A stretch of DNA of 36,561 nt from an uncultured Clostridia bacterium (GCA_944382875.1 CALWNQ010000023.1:1-36561); one strand, 5' to 3'; positions 23,830 through 31,729 are shown, numbered from the stretch's first letter. The notes: generated by a model from the sequence alone, not told the origin. Numbers and translations: made by a program.

Positions 23830-24492
23830 TTATTCTTTCAGTTTGGAAAAGGCGTCGGCGAGCAGGTCGCCCAATGTGGAGCCGGTACCACTCGGGGTGG
23901 CAGGTTTGAAGACCTGCTGAATGATGCGGGTACGTTCGGCAAAGGCTTCCTTGTCCTTTACCAATGTAAGCAGTGACGCCGACATTTCCGCATCGTCCAC
24001 AGCTCGGTGCTGCCTTCCTTCAAAGTTCTGCTCTACAGACCCGATGGCGTTTTGGAGCGACAGGTTGGAACGGCGGGACAATCCCACCAGCCGGGTATAA
24101 ACCCGCTGAAAGTCCATCCATCGGAAAAACGGGTCAGGAATATATAATTCTTTGAGGTCGCATTCGCCGAAAAGCTGGATGCGGTCACTGTCGCTCCAGG
24201 AGTAAACGCGGACTGGTCCTTCTCCAATCCAATCTGCAAAATCTTCGAGTGCATCCGCTAAAACCGGCGCATTTTCCACATCAGCCTGGGTAATGCCGGT
24301 CAATGCGGTAATCTTTTTCGTAATGGTATTGCGTTCTGGACGGACAAACTTGTCGTATCGGTCGATCAGCTTGTAATCTGGGTCAAGTTTGACTGCACCG
24401 ATTTCAATAATTTCATGTCGGACCGGATCATCCGGACTACGGTTTTCAGCCGCAATGGGGTTCATTTCAAAATCCAGAAAAACGTGATACAT
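23830..24492 (-). CDS. DEDDh-type 3'-5' exonuclease
   Basis: 220-residue RNase T/DnaQ-superfamily exonuclease of the ERI-1/KapD-like group. Catalytic carboxylates are visible: FLDFEM (Asp7, Glu9), SWSDSDRIQL (Asp101/Asp103) and QHRAVDDAEMSASLL (His162, Asp167). EIIEIGAVKLD (28-38) and ITALTGITQADV (61-72) are family blocks. It should degrade RNA or DNA 3' ends with two metal ions; the ERI-1/KapD group mostly acts on RNA. A C-terminal extension of about 45 residues has no known motif. It is the first gene of a unit with the Imm5-like gene and has a good promoter (24540-24568). Confidence 0.88.
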   Translation of the reverse strand: MYHVFLDFEMNPIAAENRSPDDPVRHEIIEIGAVKLDPDYKLIDRYDKFVRPERNTITKKITALTGITQADVENAPVLADALEDFADWIGEGPVRVYSWSDSDRIQLFGECDLKELYIPDPFFRWMDFQRVYTRLVGLSRRSNLSLQNAIGSVEQNFEGRQHRAVDDAEMSASLLTLVKDKEAFAERTRIIQQVFKPATPSGTGSTLGDLLADAFSKLKE

Positions 24493-24539
24493 ACAAAACA
24501 GCCCTCCGTTGCTGCGAATTTTGTCAGATCATTGCTATT

Positions 24540-24568
24540 ATTGTAACACACTGAGTTTGTGGTTTCAA
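24540..24568 (-). promoter_or_regulatory. Promoter of exonuclease operon
   Basis: Minus strand: TTGAAA (24563-24568), 17 bp, TACAAT (24540-24545). Confidence 0.65.
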
Positions 24569-24577
24569 CTTTCTTTT

Positions 24578-24616
24578 CAAAAAAGGAGGAGCCCCCGCTG
24601 TTTGCACAACGGAGGC
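24578..24616 (-). terminator. Intrinsic terminator of TetR-linked lipoprotein gene
   Basis: Minus strand: GCCTCCGTTG (24607-24616) pairs with CAGCGGGGGC (24591-24600) through G-U pairs that exist only in minus-strand RNA, then CTCCTCC and six Ts. It is therefore strand-specific. Confidence 0.8.
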
Positions 24617-24644
24617 ATCCTGTTTATGGGAGGTAAGAGGTCTT

Positions 24645-25250
24645 TCAGGAATCAGCAATCTGGCGCATCACTTCTTTGGCCAGATCGGGATTTTCGGTAT
24701 TGCTTACATAGAAGACACCGTATTCGGTATCACCGTAGATGGCATCCAGCTTTTCATTGCCATTTAGCGAGATTCCACATTCCGGGAGCATTTCACCAGT
24801 TGGTTCGCTGTTTTCATCCACCGCTTCAAAGGACATTGTGCGGCCTTCGTAAGTGGCAAGCTCTTCTTCTGAAAAAATATCTGTAAGCGGGGAATACATT
24901 TCGCCGCGAGCATTCCGCTGAGCATTGTCAAAATCGCAGATCATCAGGTCTACTTCTTTTGAAGTCACCATCGCGGAAATTTTCATCATCGATGCGGCAA
25001 AGGCAGAGGGGTCGATATCCTCGCTTCCACCGCTGAAAGCGACAAATTCAACCGCGGATTCCCCTTCAGCCCATTCAGGGTGTTCGGCATACATAGCGTC
25101 TGAATAAGCGGAGAGTGTTTCTTCATCGACATATGGAGCGCACACTACAACTTGAAGTGCATCACTCTTTTCACTGCCGCAGGAGGTGAGTGTTGCGGGA
25201 ACAAGAAGCATGGCGGCACAAAGCAGTGCCGATAATTTTTTCATTTTCAT
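24645..25250 (-). CDS. Small lipoprotein, possibly a binding-protein fragment
   Basis: 201-residue protein with a lipoprotein signal (MKMKKLSALLCAAMLLVPA, lipobox LTSC). The mature part (LQVVVCAPYVDEETLSAYSD..., KEVDLMICDFDNAQ, GVFYVSNTENPDLAKEVMRQI) has the alternating strands and helices seen in periplasmic solute-binding proteins but is about half their length, so a truncated or minimal binding domain is possible. The start is ATG 25250 because AAAGGAAACC is just upstream; the in-frame ATG at 25271 has none. Its promoter carries the same operator half as the adjacent TetR gene, so it is a probable TetR target. Function unknown. Confidence 0.78.
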   Translation of the reverse strand: MKMKKLSALLCAAMLLVPATLTSCGSEKSDALQVVVCAPYVDEETLSAYSDAMYAEHPEWAEGESAVEFVAFSGGSEDIDPSAFAASMMKISAMVTSKEVDLMICDFDNAQRNARGEMYSPLTDIFSEEELATYEGRTMSFEAVDENSEPTGEMLPECGISLNGNEKLDAIYGDTEYGVFYVSNTENPDLAKEVMRQIADS

Positions 25251-25276
25251 AATGGTTTCCTTTCGTTGCATTTTGA

Positions 25277-25308
25277 AAACAAACCAATCAGTCTATATTT
25301 TTATTATA
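25277..25308 (-). promoter_or_regulatory. -10 element and TetR-type operator of lipoprotein gene
   Basis: Minus-strand TATAAT at 25303-25308. Just downstream lies AAACAAACCAATCAGT (25277-25292), matching 15 of 16 bases of the reverse complement of the palindrome at the tetR promoter. The repressor would cover the transcription start. Confidence 0.65.
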
Positions 25309-25363
25309 ACCACAGAATGTGAAAGGAAAAACCGATTGGCTTGAACGTTTTGTAAAGATTCCG

Positions 25364-25981
25364 TTACGGCTGACGCGCAATTCCAAAGAGCATCCGGTCG
25401 AGCAGCATCCGTACCAGTGGTTCCGGTTCCGGATGCGTACCGGTAGGTTGCTGTTCTGCATAACGGGAAAGAAGCAGCGAGAAAATTTCTTCAAAATGCT
25501 GACAGTAGCGTTCAGCTTCGGCAGGGGTGATTCCTTCCCGCAGCTCCAGCTGAGAACAAATCGAGCGGAGAAAAGAGAGGTTAACCTCCGACAGCGGGGC
25601 GCGCATTGCTGCGACCTGCTGCTTCAGATGGGCAGGGCACTGATACATTGCAAAAAGGAAAATTTTCTGAAAAGACGGGTTTTGCTCAAAAAAGAGGCTG
25701 CGCTGCCGGAAGTACCAGTTGATTGCGTCGGCAGGTTCCTGCGGGCTTTGAGCGGCACTTTGCCGGAGATGCTCTGCCAGGGCGTCAAACACCGTTTTGA
25801 CACAGAGTAAAAACAGTTCATCCTTGCCGCTGCAATAATGATAAAACAATCCTTTGGAGATATTGTGGCGAGAACAGATGCTGTTGAGAGATACTTCCGC
25901 ATAAGGAACTTGGCTAAATTCAGCCATCGCAGCATTCAGGATTTCCTGTAAGCTTTTCTGATTTTTTTCTTCCCGTTTCAA
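25364..25981 (-). CDS. TetR/AcrR-family transcriptional regulator
   Basis: 205-residue repressor: N-terminal helix-turn-helix with ILNAAMAEFSQVPYAEVSLNSICSRHN...ISKGLFYHYCSGKDELF split over residues 13-57, and a helical ligand-binding domain. The start is TTG 25981: reading back gives AGAAGGG five bases upstream, and the only nearby ATG (about 25999) runs into a stop. It probably represses itself and the lipoprotein gene through the operators at 26004-26025 and 25277-25298. Ligand unknown. No efflux pump is next to it. Confidence 0.9.
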   Translation of the reverse strand: MKREEKNQKSLQEILNAAMAEFSQVPYAEVSLNSICSRHNISKGLFYHYCSGKDELFLLCVKTVFDALAEHLRQSAAQSPQEPADAINWYFRQRSLFFEQNPSFQKIFLFAMYQCPAHLKQQVAAMRAPLSEVNLSFLRSICSQLELREGITPAEAERYCQHFEEIFSLLLSRYAEQQPTGTHPEPEPLVRMLLDRMLFGIARQP

Positions 25982-26003
25982 TCAAACCCTTCTTTCATCA
26001 AAA

Positions 26004-26033
26004 AAACAAACTGACTGGTTTGTTTTTATTATA
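26004..26033 (-). promoter_or_regulatory. tetR promoter -10 with palindromic operator
   Basis: AAACAAAC (26004-26011), six bases TGACTG, GTTTGTTT (26018-26025): a perfect 8-bp inverted repeat directly downstream of minus-strand TATAAT (26028-26033), covering the predicted start of transcription. Confidence 0.75.
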
Positions 26034-26129
26034 GCAGGGAAAAAAACGGTTGTGTAAACACATTTTAAACTTTCCGCCGGGAATTTGTAACACCTCTCTC
26101 CACATCTCCAACTGGCAAATGTGGAAAAC

Positions 26130-26648
26130 TCAGAACAGTTTTCGCACCAGCCATCCGGCAGAGAGAATGACGGTGAGATCTCCTGCAAGGGAACAGAACG
26201 CGGCGTACCGCTGCCGGGAGATGCCGACGGCTCCGAAATAGACAGCAAGGGTGTAAAAGGTTGTTTCAGAGGCGCTCTGAATGACCGAAGCAGTCCGTCC
26301 GGCAAGGCTGTCGGGGCCGTATTCGGAGAGAATCTGCTGAAAGATTGTCATCGCGCCGCTGCCCGAAAGAGGCCGCAGCAGTGCGAGTGGGATGACTTCG
26401 CGGGGAACGCCGAAAAGCTCCGCCGCAGGCGCAAGAAAGTGACAGAGCACATCCAATCCGCCGGATGCTTCAAACATGCCGAGTACCGCAAAAAACAGTA
26501 CCAGAGGAGCAAGCATCGATGCGGCGGTGTGAAGCCCTTTTTTTGCTCCGCGCGCAAAGCAGGAAAGAATGTCTGTTTTTTGATAGAGCCCATAAACCAG
26601 GATGCCAACCACGGCAAGCGGCGCGGCAAGGGCGGCAAACAGTTTCAT
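26130..26648 (-). CDS. spmB: Spore maturation protein B
   Basis: 172-residue integral membrane protein, close to the usual SpmB length, with nucleoside-recognition (gate) type segments: KKGLHTAASMLAPLVLFFAV, PLALLRPLSGSGAM and SASETTFYTLAVYFGAVGI. SpmB acts with SpmA in spore core dehydration and heat resistance. The start is ATG 26648, overlapping the spmA stop by four bases (ATGA), with GGGAGGGAGG upstream. The much longer open frame extending to 27137 runs antisense-like through spmA and is not real. A 7-bp inverted repeat TCCACAT/ATGTGGA (26099-26125) follows the stop without a T tract. Confidence 0.92.
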   Translation of the reverse strand: MKLFAALAAPLAVVGILVYGLYQKTDILSCFARGAKKGLHTAASMLAPLVLFFAVLGMFEASGGLDVLCHFLAPAAELFGVPREVIPLALLRPLSGSGAMTIFQQILSEYGPDSLAGRTASVIQSASETTFYTLAVYFGAVGISRQRYAAFCSLAGDLTVILSAGWLVRKLF

Positions 26649-27232
26649 CGTCCTCCCTCCCGATCTGGGAAAAGCCGGGCGCAGACTGCCACCAATCCCA
26701 GCGATACCACAAGTGAAAGAGTAGACGAAGCCAGCACGGCGGGCAGGATTTCCATGGGAGCGCTGCTTCCCGCGGCAAGCCGCATCGCTGCTGCCGTAGC
26801 CGGGATGAGCTGTACCGAGCAGGTGTTGAGAACAACGAGTGTAATGACCTCTCGGGTGGCGGTTTTTCCGGTTTTGGCGGTCATTTCTTGTAGGGCTGCA
26901 AGTCCCAGCGGCGTGGCAGCGTTGCCAAGCCCCAGCAGATTTGCGGTAATATTCATCGAAACAAGGCCCAGTACTTTGGCATCTTTGCGGAACGCCGGCA
27001 GCAGCCGTCCTGTTACCGGACGAAACAGCGTTGCAATTTTTTTGGTGAGCCCCGATTCTTCTGCGATCTCCATCAGCCCACTCCACAGGCAGAGTGCTCC
27101 GGTGAGTGAAATGACAAGCGGAACGGCGTCTCCGCATTTTTGCAGCAGAGCAGTACTGACCTGTTCGATTCGGCCGGAACAGATGCCGAAAACAACAGCC
27201 AGCACCGCCATCAAAGTGAGAATCCGGTTCAT
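26645..27232 (-). CDS. spmA: Spore maturation protein A
   Basis: 195-residue membrane protein with the diagnostic block NITANLLGLGNAATPLGLAALQEM, plus GLMEIAEESGLTKKIA and NTCSVQLIPATAAAMR. SpmA and SpmB are expressed in the mother cell in Bacillus and are needed for full spore dehydration; finding them side by side marks the organism as a spore former or a recent descendant. The start is ATG 27232 with AAGGAGGCTGCC. No clear SigA promoter is visible and I could not recognise a convincing SigE site. Translationally coupled to spmB. Confidence 0.94.
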   Translation of the reverse strand: MNRILTLMAVLAVVFGICSGRIEQVSTALLQKCGDAVPLVISLTGALCLWSGLMEIAEESGLTKKIATLFRPVTGRLLPAFRKDAKVLGLVSMNITANLLGLGNAATPLGLAALQEMTAKTGKTATREVITLVVLNTCSVQLIPATAAAMRLAAGSSAPMEILPAVLASSTLSLVVSLGLVAVCARLFPDREGGR

Positions 27233-27268
27233 GGCAGCCTCCTTATCCATGCGTTTGATACATTCTAT

Positions 27269-27298
27269 CGGATTTTTGCCGGATTATCCGGATTTTTT
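27269..27298. repeat. Palindrome with CGGATTTTT repeats between spmA and the amidohydrolase gene
   Basis: CCGGATTATCCGG (27279-27291) is a 13-base palindrome, flanked by direct repeats CGGATTTTT (27269-27277 and 27289-27297). It lies between two divergent genes and could be an operator; on the plus strand it also looks like a weak hairpin followed by six Ts. Confidence 0.45.
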
Positions 27299-27385
27299 GA
27301 AAAATTCACAAATTATGGTGGAAGATGAAGAAAAAAACGGGTATACTAAAAGAAACTTTAGAATCATTCAAAATGGAGGTGTGGC

Positions 27386-28975
27386 ATGAAAACAGTCTAT
27401 TACGGGGGGGATATCCTTACAATGGAAAATGGCCCAATGCCTGAAGCGGTTTTGGTAACCGATGGGAGAATTGCCCGGTTGGGAAGTCGAGAGGAGCTCT
27501 GTTCGGAACCGGATGTACAGCTCGTTGATCTGAAAGGACATGCACTGCTGCCGGCTTTTATCGATCCTCACAGCCACATTATGGCGGTTGCCCGGACACT
27601 TGGCATGGTCGATCTGAGCGATGCCGCATCCTTTGCAGAGATTCAGCAGAAACTGCGGCAATATTGGGAACAAGAGCATCCGGCACCGGGCGAATGGGTG
27701 ATTGGGTTCGGCTATGACCACAACAATTTGGCAGAACAGGCACACCCGGACCGGGAAGTTCTCGATGCTGTTTCAGACCAAAATCCTGTTCTGATCTCCC
27801 ACGCTTCGGGGCATATGGGGGTGACCAACTCGGCGGGATTGAAAGCTTTGGGCGTTACCGCCCAGACTACCGATCCTGAGGGCGGTCGAATTGGACGGCT
27901 GGCAAACGGTGAACCGAGCGGCTTTCTGGAAGAAACTGCCTTTATTGCAAGGACAGCACAGATCCCGCTTCCGCCGGAGGAAAGGCTGCTCGAACGGATC
28001 AGCAAGGCAGAGGACATCTATTTCCGTCACGGTATCACCACGATTCAGGAGGGCGTCTGCGGCCGGTCCGAGTGGACGTTGCTCCGCAAAATGGCGGAAC
28101 AGAAGCGGCTGCGTGCCGATGTGGTCTGCTATGCCGATATGGTGCAGCATGCGGCGCTGCTTGCGGAATATCCGGAGTATGTGAATCAGTACCGGAACCG
28201 GCTGAAACTGGGCGGGTACAAAATCTATCTGGACGGTTCGCCGCAGGGGCGGACAGCCTGGATGACTGAACCGTATGAGGGAGAAGCCGAATACTGTGGG
28301 TATCCGGTCCATTCAGGCGAGAAGGTTGCCGGCTTCCTCAAAAAGGCACTGCGGGAAGAGGCACAGCTTCTCGCTCACTGCAACGGCGATGCGGCGGCAG
28401 AGCAGTATCTTTCCTGTATGGAAGAGGCTGTGCTCGAAACGGGACGGCGCCCGGTCCGTCCTGTAATGATCCACGCGCAGCTTGTGCGTCCGGATCAACT
28501 TTCCCGGATGACAGAGCTTGGAATGTTCGCTTCCTTTTTCACAGCACACAGCTGGTACTGGGGTGATGTGCATCTCAAAAACTTTGGCAGGGCGCGCGCC
28601 GAAAAAATCAGCCCTGCGCGTTCGGCGATGGAGCGGGGGACAGCCTTTACCTTTCACCAGGATTCCCCGGTTATCCCGCCTGATATGATCGAAACGGTCT
28701 GGTGTGCGGTCAATCGCGTGACAAAGAACGGTGTTTCGCTGGATGGAGGCGAGAAAATTCCGGTTCTCGAAGCACTCAAAGCGGTGACTATTTCCGCGGC
28801 AGCACAGTATGGGGAGCAGGCAGAAAAAGGTTCCATCCGGGAAGGAAAGCGAGCGGATTTTGTGATTCTGAGCGAAAATCCGCTGCAAGTTCCGCAGGAT
28901 GAGCTGAAACGGATTCGGGTGGAGGAAACCATCCGGGAAGGAGAAACAGTATACCGCAGCAATGCGGCAAAATAA
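27386..28975 (+). CDS. Amidohydrolase family protein (YtcJ-like, amidohydrolase_3)
   Basis: 529-residue metal-dependent hydrolase of the amidohydrolase superfamily. An N-terminal beta segment leads to FIDPHSHI (His62, His64, metal ligands), then YKIYLDGSPQGRTA (candidate carboxylated-Lys region), LLAHCNGDAA, MIHAQLVRPDQ and FHQDSPV, and a C-terminal GSIREGKRADFVIL block. Relatives of this YtcJ type cleave amide or formamide bonds in small molecules, but their physiological substrates are mostly unknown. The start is ATG 27386 with GGAGGTG; TATACT at 27342-27347 is a likely -10. It is followed 12 bases later by a rubredoxin-flavoprotein gene, probably in one operon. Confidence 0.88.
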   Translation: MKTVYYGGDILTMENGPMPEAVLVTDGRIARLGSREELCSEPDVQLVDLKGHALLPAFIDPHSHIMAVARTLGMVDLSDAASFAEIQQKLRQYWEQEHPAPGEWVIGFGYDHNNLAEQAHPDREVLDAVSDQNPVLISHASGHMGVTNSAGLKALGVTAQTTDPEGGRIGRLANGEPSGFLEETAFIARTAQIPLPPEERLLERISKAEDIYFRHGITTIQEGVCGRSEWTLLRKMAEQKRLRADVVCYADMVQHAALLAEYPEYVNQYRNRLKLGGYKIYLDGSPQGRTAWMTEPYEGEAEYCGYPVHSGEKVAGFLKKALREEAQLLAHCNGDAAAEQYLSCMEEAVLETGRRPVRPVMIHAQLVRPDQLSRMTELGMFASFFTAHSWYWGDVHLKNFGRARAEKISPARSAMERGTAFTFHQDSPVIPPDMIETVWCAVNRVTKNGVSLDGGEKIPVLEALKAVTISAAAQYGEQAEKGSIREGKRADFVILSENPLQVPQDELKRIRVEETIREGETVYRSNAAK

Positions 28976-28987
28976 GGAGGAGACAAC

Positions 28988-29617
28988 ATGGATTTGCAAG
29001 CATTTTTCAAAATGAGCTACGGGCTTTATGTGGTGAGCAGCAGCGATGGGGAGAATCGTTCCGGCTGCGTGGTGAACACCCTCACTCAGATCACAGCGGA
29101 ACCGCCCAAACTGATGGTGGCGGTCAACAAAGATAATTTTACCACCGATATCATCCGCAAAGCGGGATATTTTACCGGAACAGCGTTCGGCGTTGGAACC
29201 GATATGCTCCAGATCGGGCATTTCGGGTTCAAATCGGGCCGGGATTTTGACAAGTTCGGGGATATTTCGTTTGCTGTAGACGAGAATGGGATGCCCTATC
29301 CCACTGAGCACATGGTCGCGCGGTTCAGCTGCAAGGTGGAGCAGGAGCTGGATGTCGGTACCCACATTCTCTTTGTAGGTGAGGTGACCGGCGCTGAAAA
29401 GATGGTGGATGAAGAGCCGATGACCTATGCCTACTACCATCAGGTGAAAAAGGGCAAAACGCCGAAAAACGCTTCTTCCTATCAGCCGGAAGCGCCCAAG
29501 GCAAAAGGCTGGCGCTGTACGGTTTGCGGATATGAGTATCAGGGGGAAGAGCTTCCGGCAGATTTTGTTTGTCCGATCTGTGGCGTAGGAGCCGATATGT
29601 TTGAAAAAATTAAATAA
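28988..29617 (+). CDS. Flavin reductase-rubredoxin fusion (high-molecular-weight rubredoxin type)
   Basis: 209 residues. Residues 1-155 form a flavin reductase/FMN-binding split-barrel domain ([25 protein letters not shown]...); residues 175-205 are a short rubredoxin-like iron site with C177-x2-C180 and C195-x2-C198 (CTVCGYEY...CPICGVG). Such proteins pass electrons from NAD(P)H to flavodiiron proteins that reduce oxygen or NO in anaerobes. The Cys pairs are only 14 residues apart, as in rubrerythrin tails, not about 29 as in classical rubredoxin. Ribosome binding site AAGGAGGAG. No flavodiiron gene is adjacent. Confidence 0.92.
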   Translation: MDLQAFFKMSYGLYVVSSSDGENRSGCVVNTLTQITAEPPKLMVAVNKDNFTTDIIRKAGYFTGTAFGVGTDMLQIGHFGFKSGRDFDKFGDISFAVDENGMPYPTEHMVARFSCKVEQELDVGTHILFVGEVTGAEKMVDEEPMTYAYYHQVKKGKTPKNASSYQPEAPKAKGWRCTVCGYEYQGEELPADFVCPICGVGADMFEKIK

Positions 29618-29630
29618 AACCGACAAAATT

Positions 29631-29660
29631 GCCCGGCGGGATGACCTGCCGGGCTTTTTT
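29631..29660 (+). terminator. Intrinsic terminator of amidohydrolase-rubredoxin operon
   Basis: 10-bp GC-rich stem GCCCGGCGGG / CCTGCCGGGC (one G-U), loop ATGA, then six Ts (29655-29660). Confidence 0.92.
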
Positions 29661-30061
29661 CATCGAACATAGTAGGGATTTGGTTTGGTGAGGAGAGAGA
29701 TGAAGTCAATCAGCGCGCCGATGCCGCAGAGCCCGCCTGTTATCAGGTACAAAAATCCCATTCCGATTTTGCCCTCATAAAATTTATGGGCGCCGAATAT
29801 GCCCAGGAAGAAGCAAAGGGCGACTGCTACCCATTTGTTTTTGGGAGTACCGGGATATACACCGTTCAAATTTGTGTTGGTATTGTTGTTTTCATTGTTG
29901 ATGACAATGGTGGGCTGTGCTGAGTCGGTGTGTTTTATTTCCTCGACCTGACGGCCGCAGGCGGTACAAATAACGGCATCTTCCGGGATTTGGGCGGCAC
30001 AAAATTTGCAGAATTTGGTTTTGGGGGCGGGAGGACTCTGTGGTTCATTTTGATTTTCCAT
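29660..30061 (-). CDS. Zinc-ribbon and TM2-domain membrane protein
   Basis: 133 residues. An N-terminal zinc ribbon has C18-x2-C21 and C32-x2-C35 (FCKFCAAQIPEDAVICTACGRQ); a low-complexity Asn/Thr linker (about 50-68) follows; the C-terminal TM2 domain (about 74-125) has two helices joined by the conserved GIFGAHKFYEGK turn. Such proteins are common in Firmicutes and their function is unknown. The start is ATG 30061 with AAAGGAGCATG. The gene has a near-consensus promoter and is divergent from the XRE regulator, which probably controls it. Confidence 0.9.
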   Translation of the reverse strand: MENQNEPQSPPAPKTKFCKFCAAQIPEDAVICTACGRQVEEIKHTDSAQPTIVINNENNNTNTNLNGVYPGTPKNKWVAVALCFFLGIFGAHKFYEGKIGMGFLYLITGGLCGIGALIDFISLLTKPNPYYVR

Positions 30062-30094
30062 TTTGCATGCTCCTTTTTCTGTATTGATAAGTAT

Positions 30095-30123
30095 AATATA
30101 ACACATAAGTATTTATTTGTCAA
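30095..30123 (-). promoter_or_regulatory. Promoter of TM2 protein gene
   Basis: Minus strand: TTGACA (30118-30123), 17 bp, TATATT (30095-30100). Similar 12-mers ACATAAGTATTT (30103-30114) and ACATATGTATTC (30124-30135), 21 bp apart, overlap the promoter and are candidate regulator sites. Confidence 0.7.
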
Positions 30124-30158
30124 CATATGTATTCAACGCAAAAAAAGATCTGCCATAG

Positions 30159-30190
30159 AATATACATAGAGGTGATCGATATGTATATTC
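30159..30190 (+). promoter_or_regulatory. Inverted repeat enclosing the XRE gene ribosome binding site and start codon
   Basis: GAATATACAT (30159-30168) and its exact reverse complement ATGTATATTC (30181-30190), separated by 12 bases that contain the ribosome binding site. The second arm begins with the ATG start. It may be an operator for the regulator or an mRNA hairpin that limits initiation. Confidence 0.7.
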
Positions 30191-30438
30191 CAACTTTGAA
30201 TCCGGTTACAGTCGGTGAAGTCATTGCGTATTTCCGACATCAAAGCGGCATGTCACAGGAAGTGCTGAGTGGTTTGGCGGACATTGGGCGGAGTCATCTA
30301 AGTGCGATTGAGCGCGGAGAGCGAAAGCCAACGTTAGAAACCCTTTACCGCATCTGTACTGCCATGAACGTTAAAATGAGTACTGTTGTTGCAAAATTGG
30401 AAGAAGAACTGGAACAAGAAAAAAATGAATCTATATAA
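30181..30438 (+). CDS. Small XRE-family helix-turn-helix regulator
   Basis: 85-residue Cro/CI-type DNA-binding protein. The HTH_3 domain (about 13-70) reads GEVIAYFRHQSGMSQEVLSGLA then RSHLSAIERGERKPTLETLYRIC. A short charged C-terminal tail (LEEELEQEKNES) follows, with no peptidase or sensor domain. The start is ATG 30181, with AGAGGTGAT upstream; the in-frame ATG at 30127 lacks a site and lies in the promoter region. Probably a repressor of itself and the divergent TM2 gene. Confidence 0.9.
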   Translation: MYIPTLNPVTVGEVIAYFRHQSGMSQEVLSGLADIGRSHLSAIERGERKPTLETLYRICTAMNVKMSTVVAKLEEELEQEKNESI

Positions 30439-30443
30439 AGACA

Positions 30444-30480
30444 GCAAACACCCGGCAGGAAAAACCTGCCGGGTGTTTGC
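30444..30480. terminator. 16-bp perfect hairpin between XRE and htrA
   Basis: Arms 30444-30459 and 30465-30480, loop AAAAA. Neither side has a strong U tract (CGATGG after it, TGTCTTTATAT on the minus strand), so it may act more as an RNA-end stabiliser than a classical terminator for the convergent genes. Confidence 0.75.
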
Positions 30481-30517
30481 CGATGGAAAAGCTCGGAAAT
30501 GAGAGGTCTGTCAAAAT

Positions 30518-31729
30518 TTAGGAGTGGGCTTCTTCCAGCGTAAGCTGGCCGGAGTATTTTTGCCCGTTGCGTGCGATAACGATTTCGACCGTATCGCCAA
30601 CTTTACAATCTGCGATGGCTGTGGTCAGGTCATCGCCGCTGGTAATGTCAACACCATTAAAGGAGATGATCTGGTCTCCGGCACGGAAACCAACCTGATC
30701 TGCGTTGGAGCCTTCGGTTACACTGTTGATATAGACGCCGGTGCTGGAAAGGCCATACATCATGGCCATCTGGGCGCTGGTGATATCCACGGTACTCATG
30801 CCAAGGTCAATGCGGCCTTTCACATAACCGTACTGCATAATATCATCGATGATATCTTTTGCGGTGTTGATCGGAATTGCAAAGCCGAGGCCTTCAATGC
30901 CGCTGCCGGAGGATTTTGCTACAACAACACCAATCAGTTCGCCGCGGTCATTGAAGAGACCGCCGCCGGAGTTGCCGGGGTTGATGGCAGCGTTTGTCTG
31001 AAGAAGATTCATGGTTTTGCCGTCCAAGTCAATTTCACGGTCAAGAGCACTGATAATACCATTGGTTACAGTGCCACCCAGCTGTCCAAGCGGGTTGCCC
31101 ACCGCAACAGCTGTGTCACCAACCTCCAGCGAATCAGAATCGCCGAGGGTTGCAGGCTGCAAGCCGGTTGCATCGATCTTTACGACTGCAATGTCACCCT
31201 GAGAATCTGTGCCTACCAGGGTGCCAGGGTAAGAGGTGCCGTCTTTTAAGGTAACGGTGATTTTGTTAGCGCCTTCAATGACGTGGTTATTGGTGACAAT
31301 GTAACCATCCTCAGTGAGGATAACGCCGCTGCCGGCACCTTCTGCTACATACTGGCGCATGAAGTTGTCATATTCGGTAACTTCTGTTGTAATTTCTACA
31401 ACGGAATCTGCCACTTTATCTGCGATTTCGCTGATAGAAAGAGTTTTGCCGGAAGAAGACGAATTTGCAGCCATGGTGCTGAAACTGGAATCATTCTGCG
31501 TGGTAGATGTCTGGAGGCTGCTCTGCATGGAGGAAGAATCGGTAGCCTGCGGTACAGTGCGGAAAGTTCCTGCCGCGTATCCGGCAGAACCGGATGCAAG
31601 AATGCAGAGCGCTGCGATTAGAGCACCCATCTTTTTGGTGAGGTACGGACTGGATTTTTTCTCGGGAGTTTTTGGAGCTTCCGGAGTATTGTTCCGATCA
31701 TTCAGGTTCATGTTGTAATTTTCCATCAT
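30518..31729 (-). CDS. htrA: Membrane-anchored HtrA/DegP-type serine protease
   Basis: 403-residue trypsin-like protease that degrades or refolds misfolded exported proteins. A cytosolic N-terminus is followed by one transmembrane helix (about 34-54), a Ser/Thr-rich linker (about 60-95), the protease domain with His149 (TNNHV), Asp179 (QGDIAV) and Ser254 (NPGNSGGG), and one PDZ domain (about 310-395). This layout matches Firmicutes HtrA/YkdA proteins. The start is ATG 31729 (AAGGAG upstream); 31726 is a second adjacent ATG. Transcribed alone from a region with repeated TGAAAC motifs. Confidence 0.95.
   Translation of the reverse strand: MMENYNMNLNDRNNTPEAPKTPEKKSSPYLTKKMGALIAALCILASGSAGYAAGTFRTVPQATDSSSMQSSLQTSTTQNDSSFSTMAANSSSSGKTLSISEIADKVADSVVEITTEVTEYDNFMRQYVAEGAGSGVILTEDGYIVTNNHVIEGANKITVTLKDGTSYPGTLVGTDSQGDIAVVKIDATGLQPATLGDSDSLEVGDTAVAVGNPLGQLGGTVTNGIISALDREIDLDGKTMNLLQTNAAINPGNSGGGLFNDRGELIGVVVAKSSGSGIEGLGFAIPINTAKDIIDDIMQYGYVKGRIDLGMSTVDITSAQMAMMYGLSSTGVYINSVTEGSNADQVGFRAGDQIISFNGVDITSGDDLTTAIADCKVGDTVEIVIARNGQKYSGQLTLEEAHS

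Noticed and set aside
26649-27137. N-terminal extension of the spmB frame
   Set aside because: It overlaps all of spmA in another frame; the real start is ATG 26648 with a strong ribosome binding site and ATGA coupling.
28313-29626. 437-codon open frame opposite the amidohydrolase and rubredoxin genes
   Set aside because: Shadow frame; it spans two real genes and lacks a ribosome binding site.
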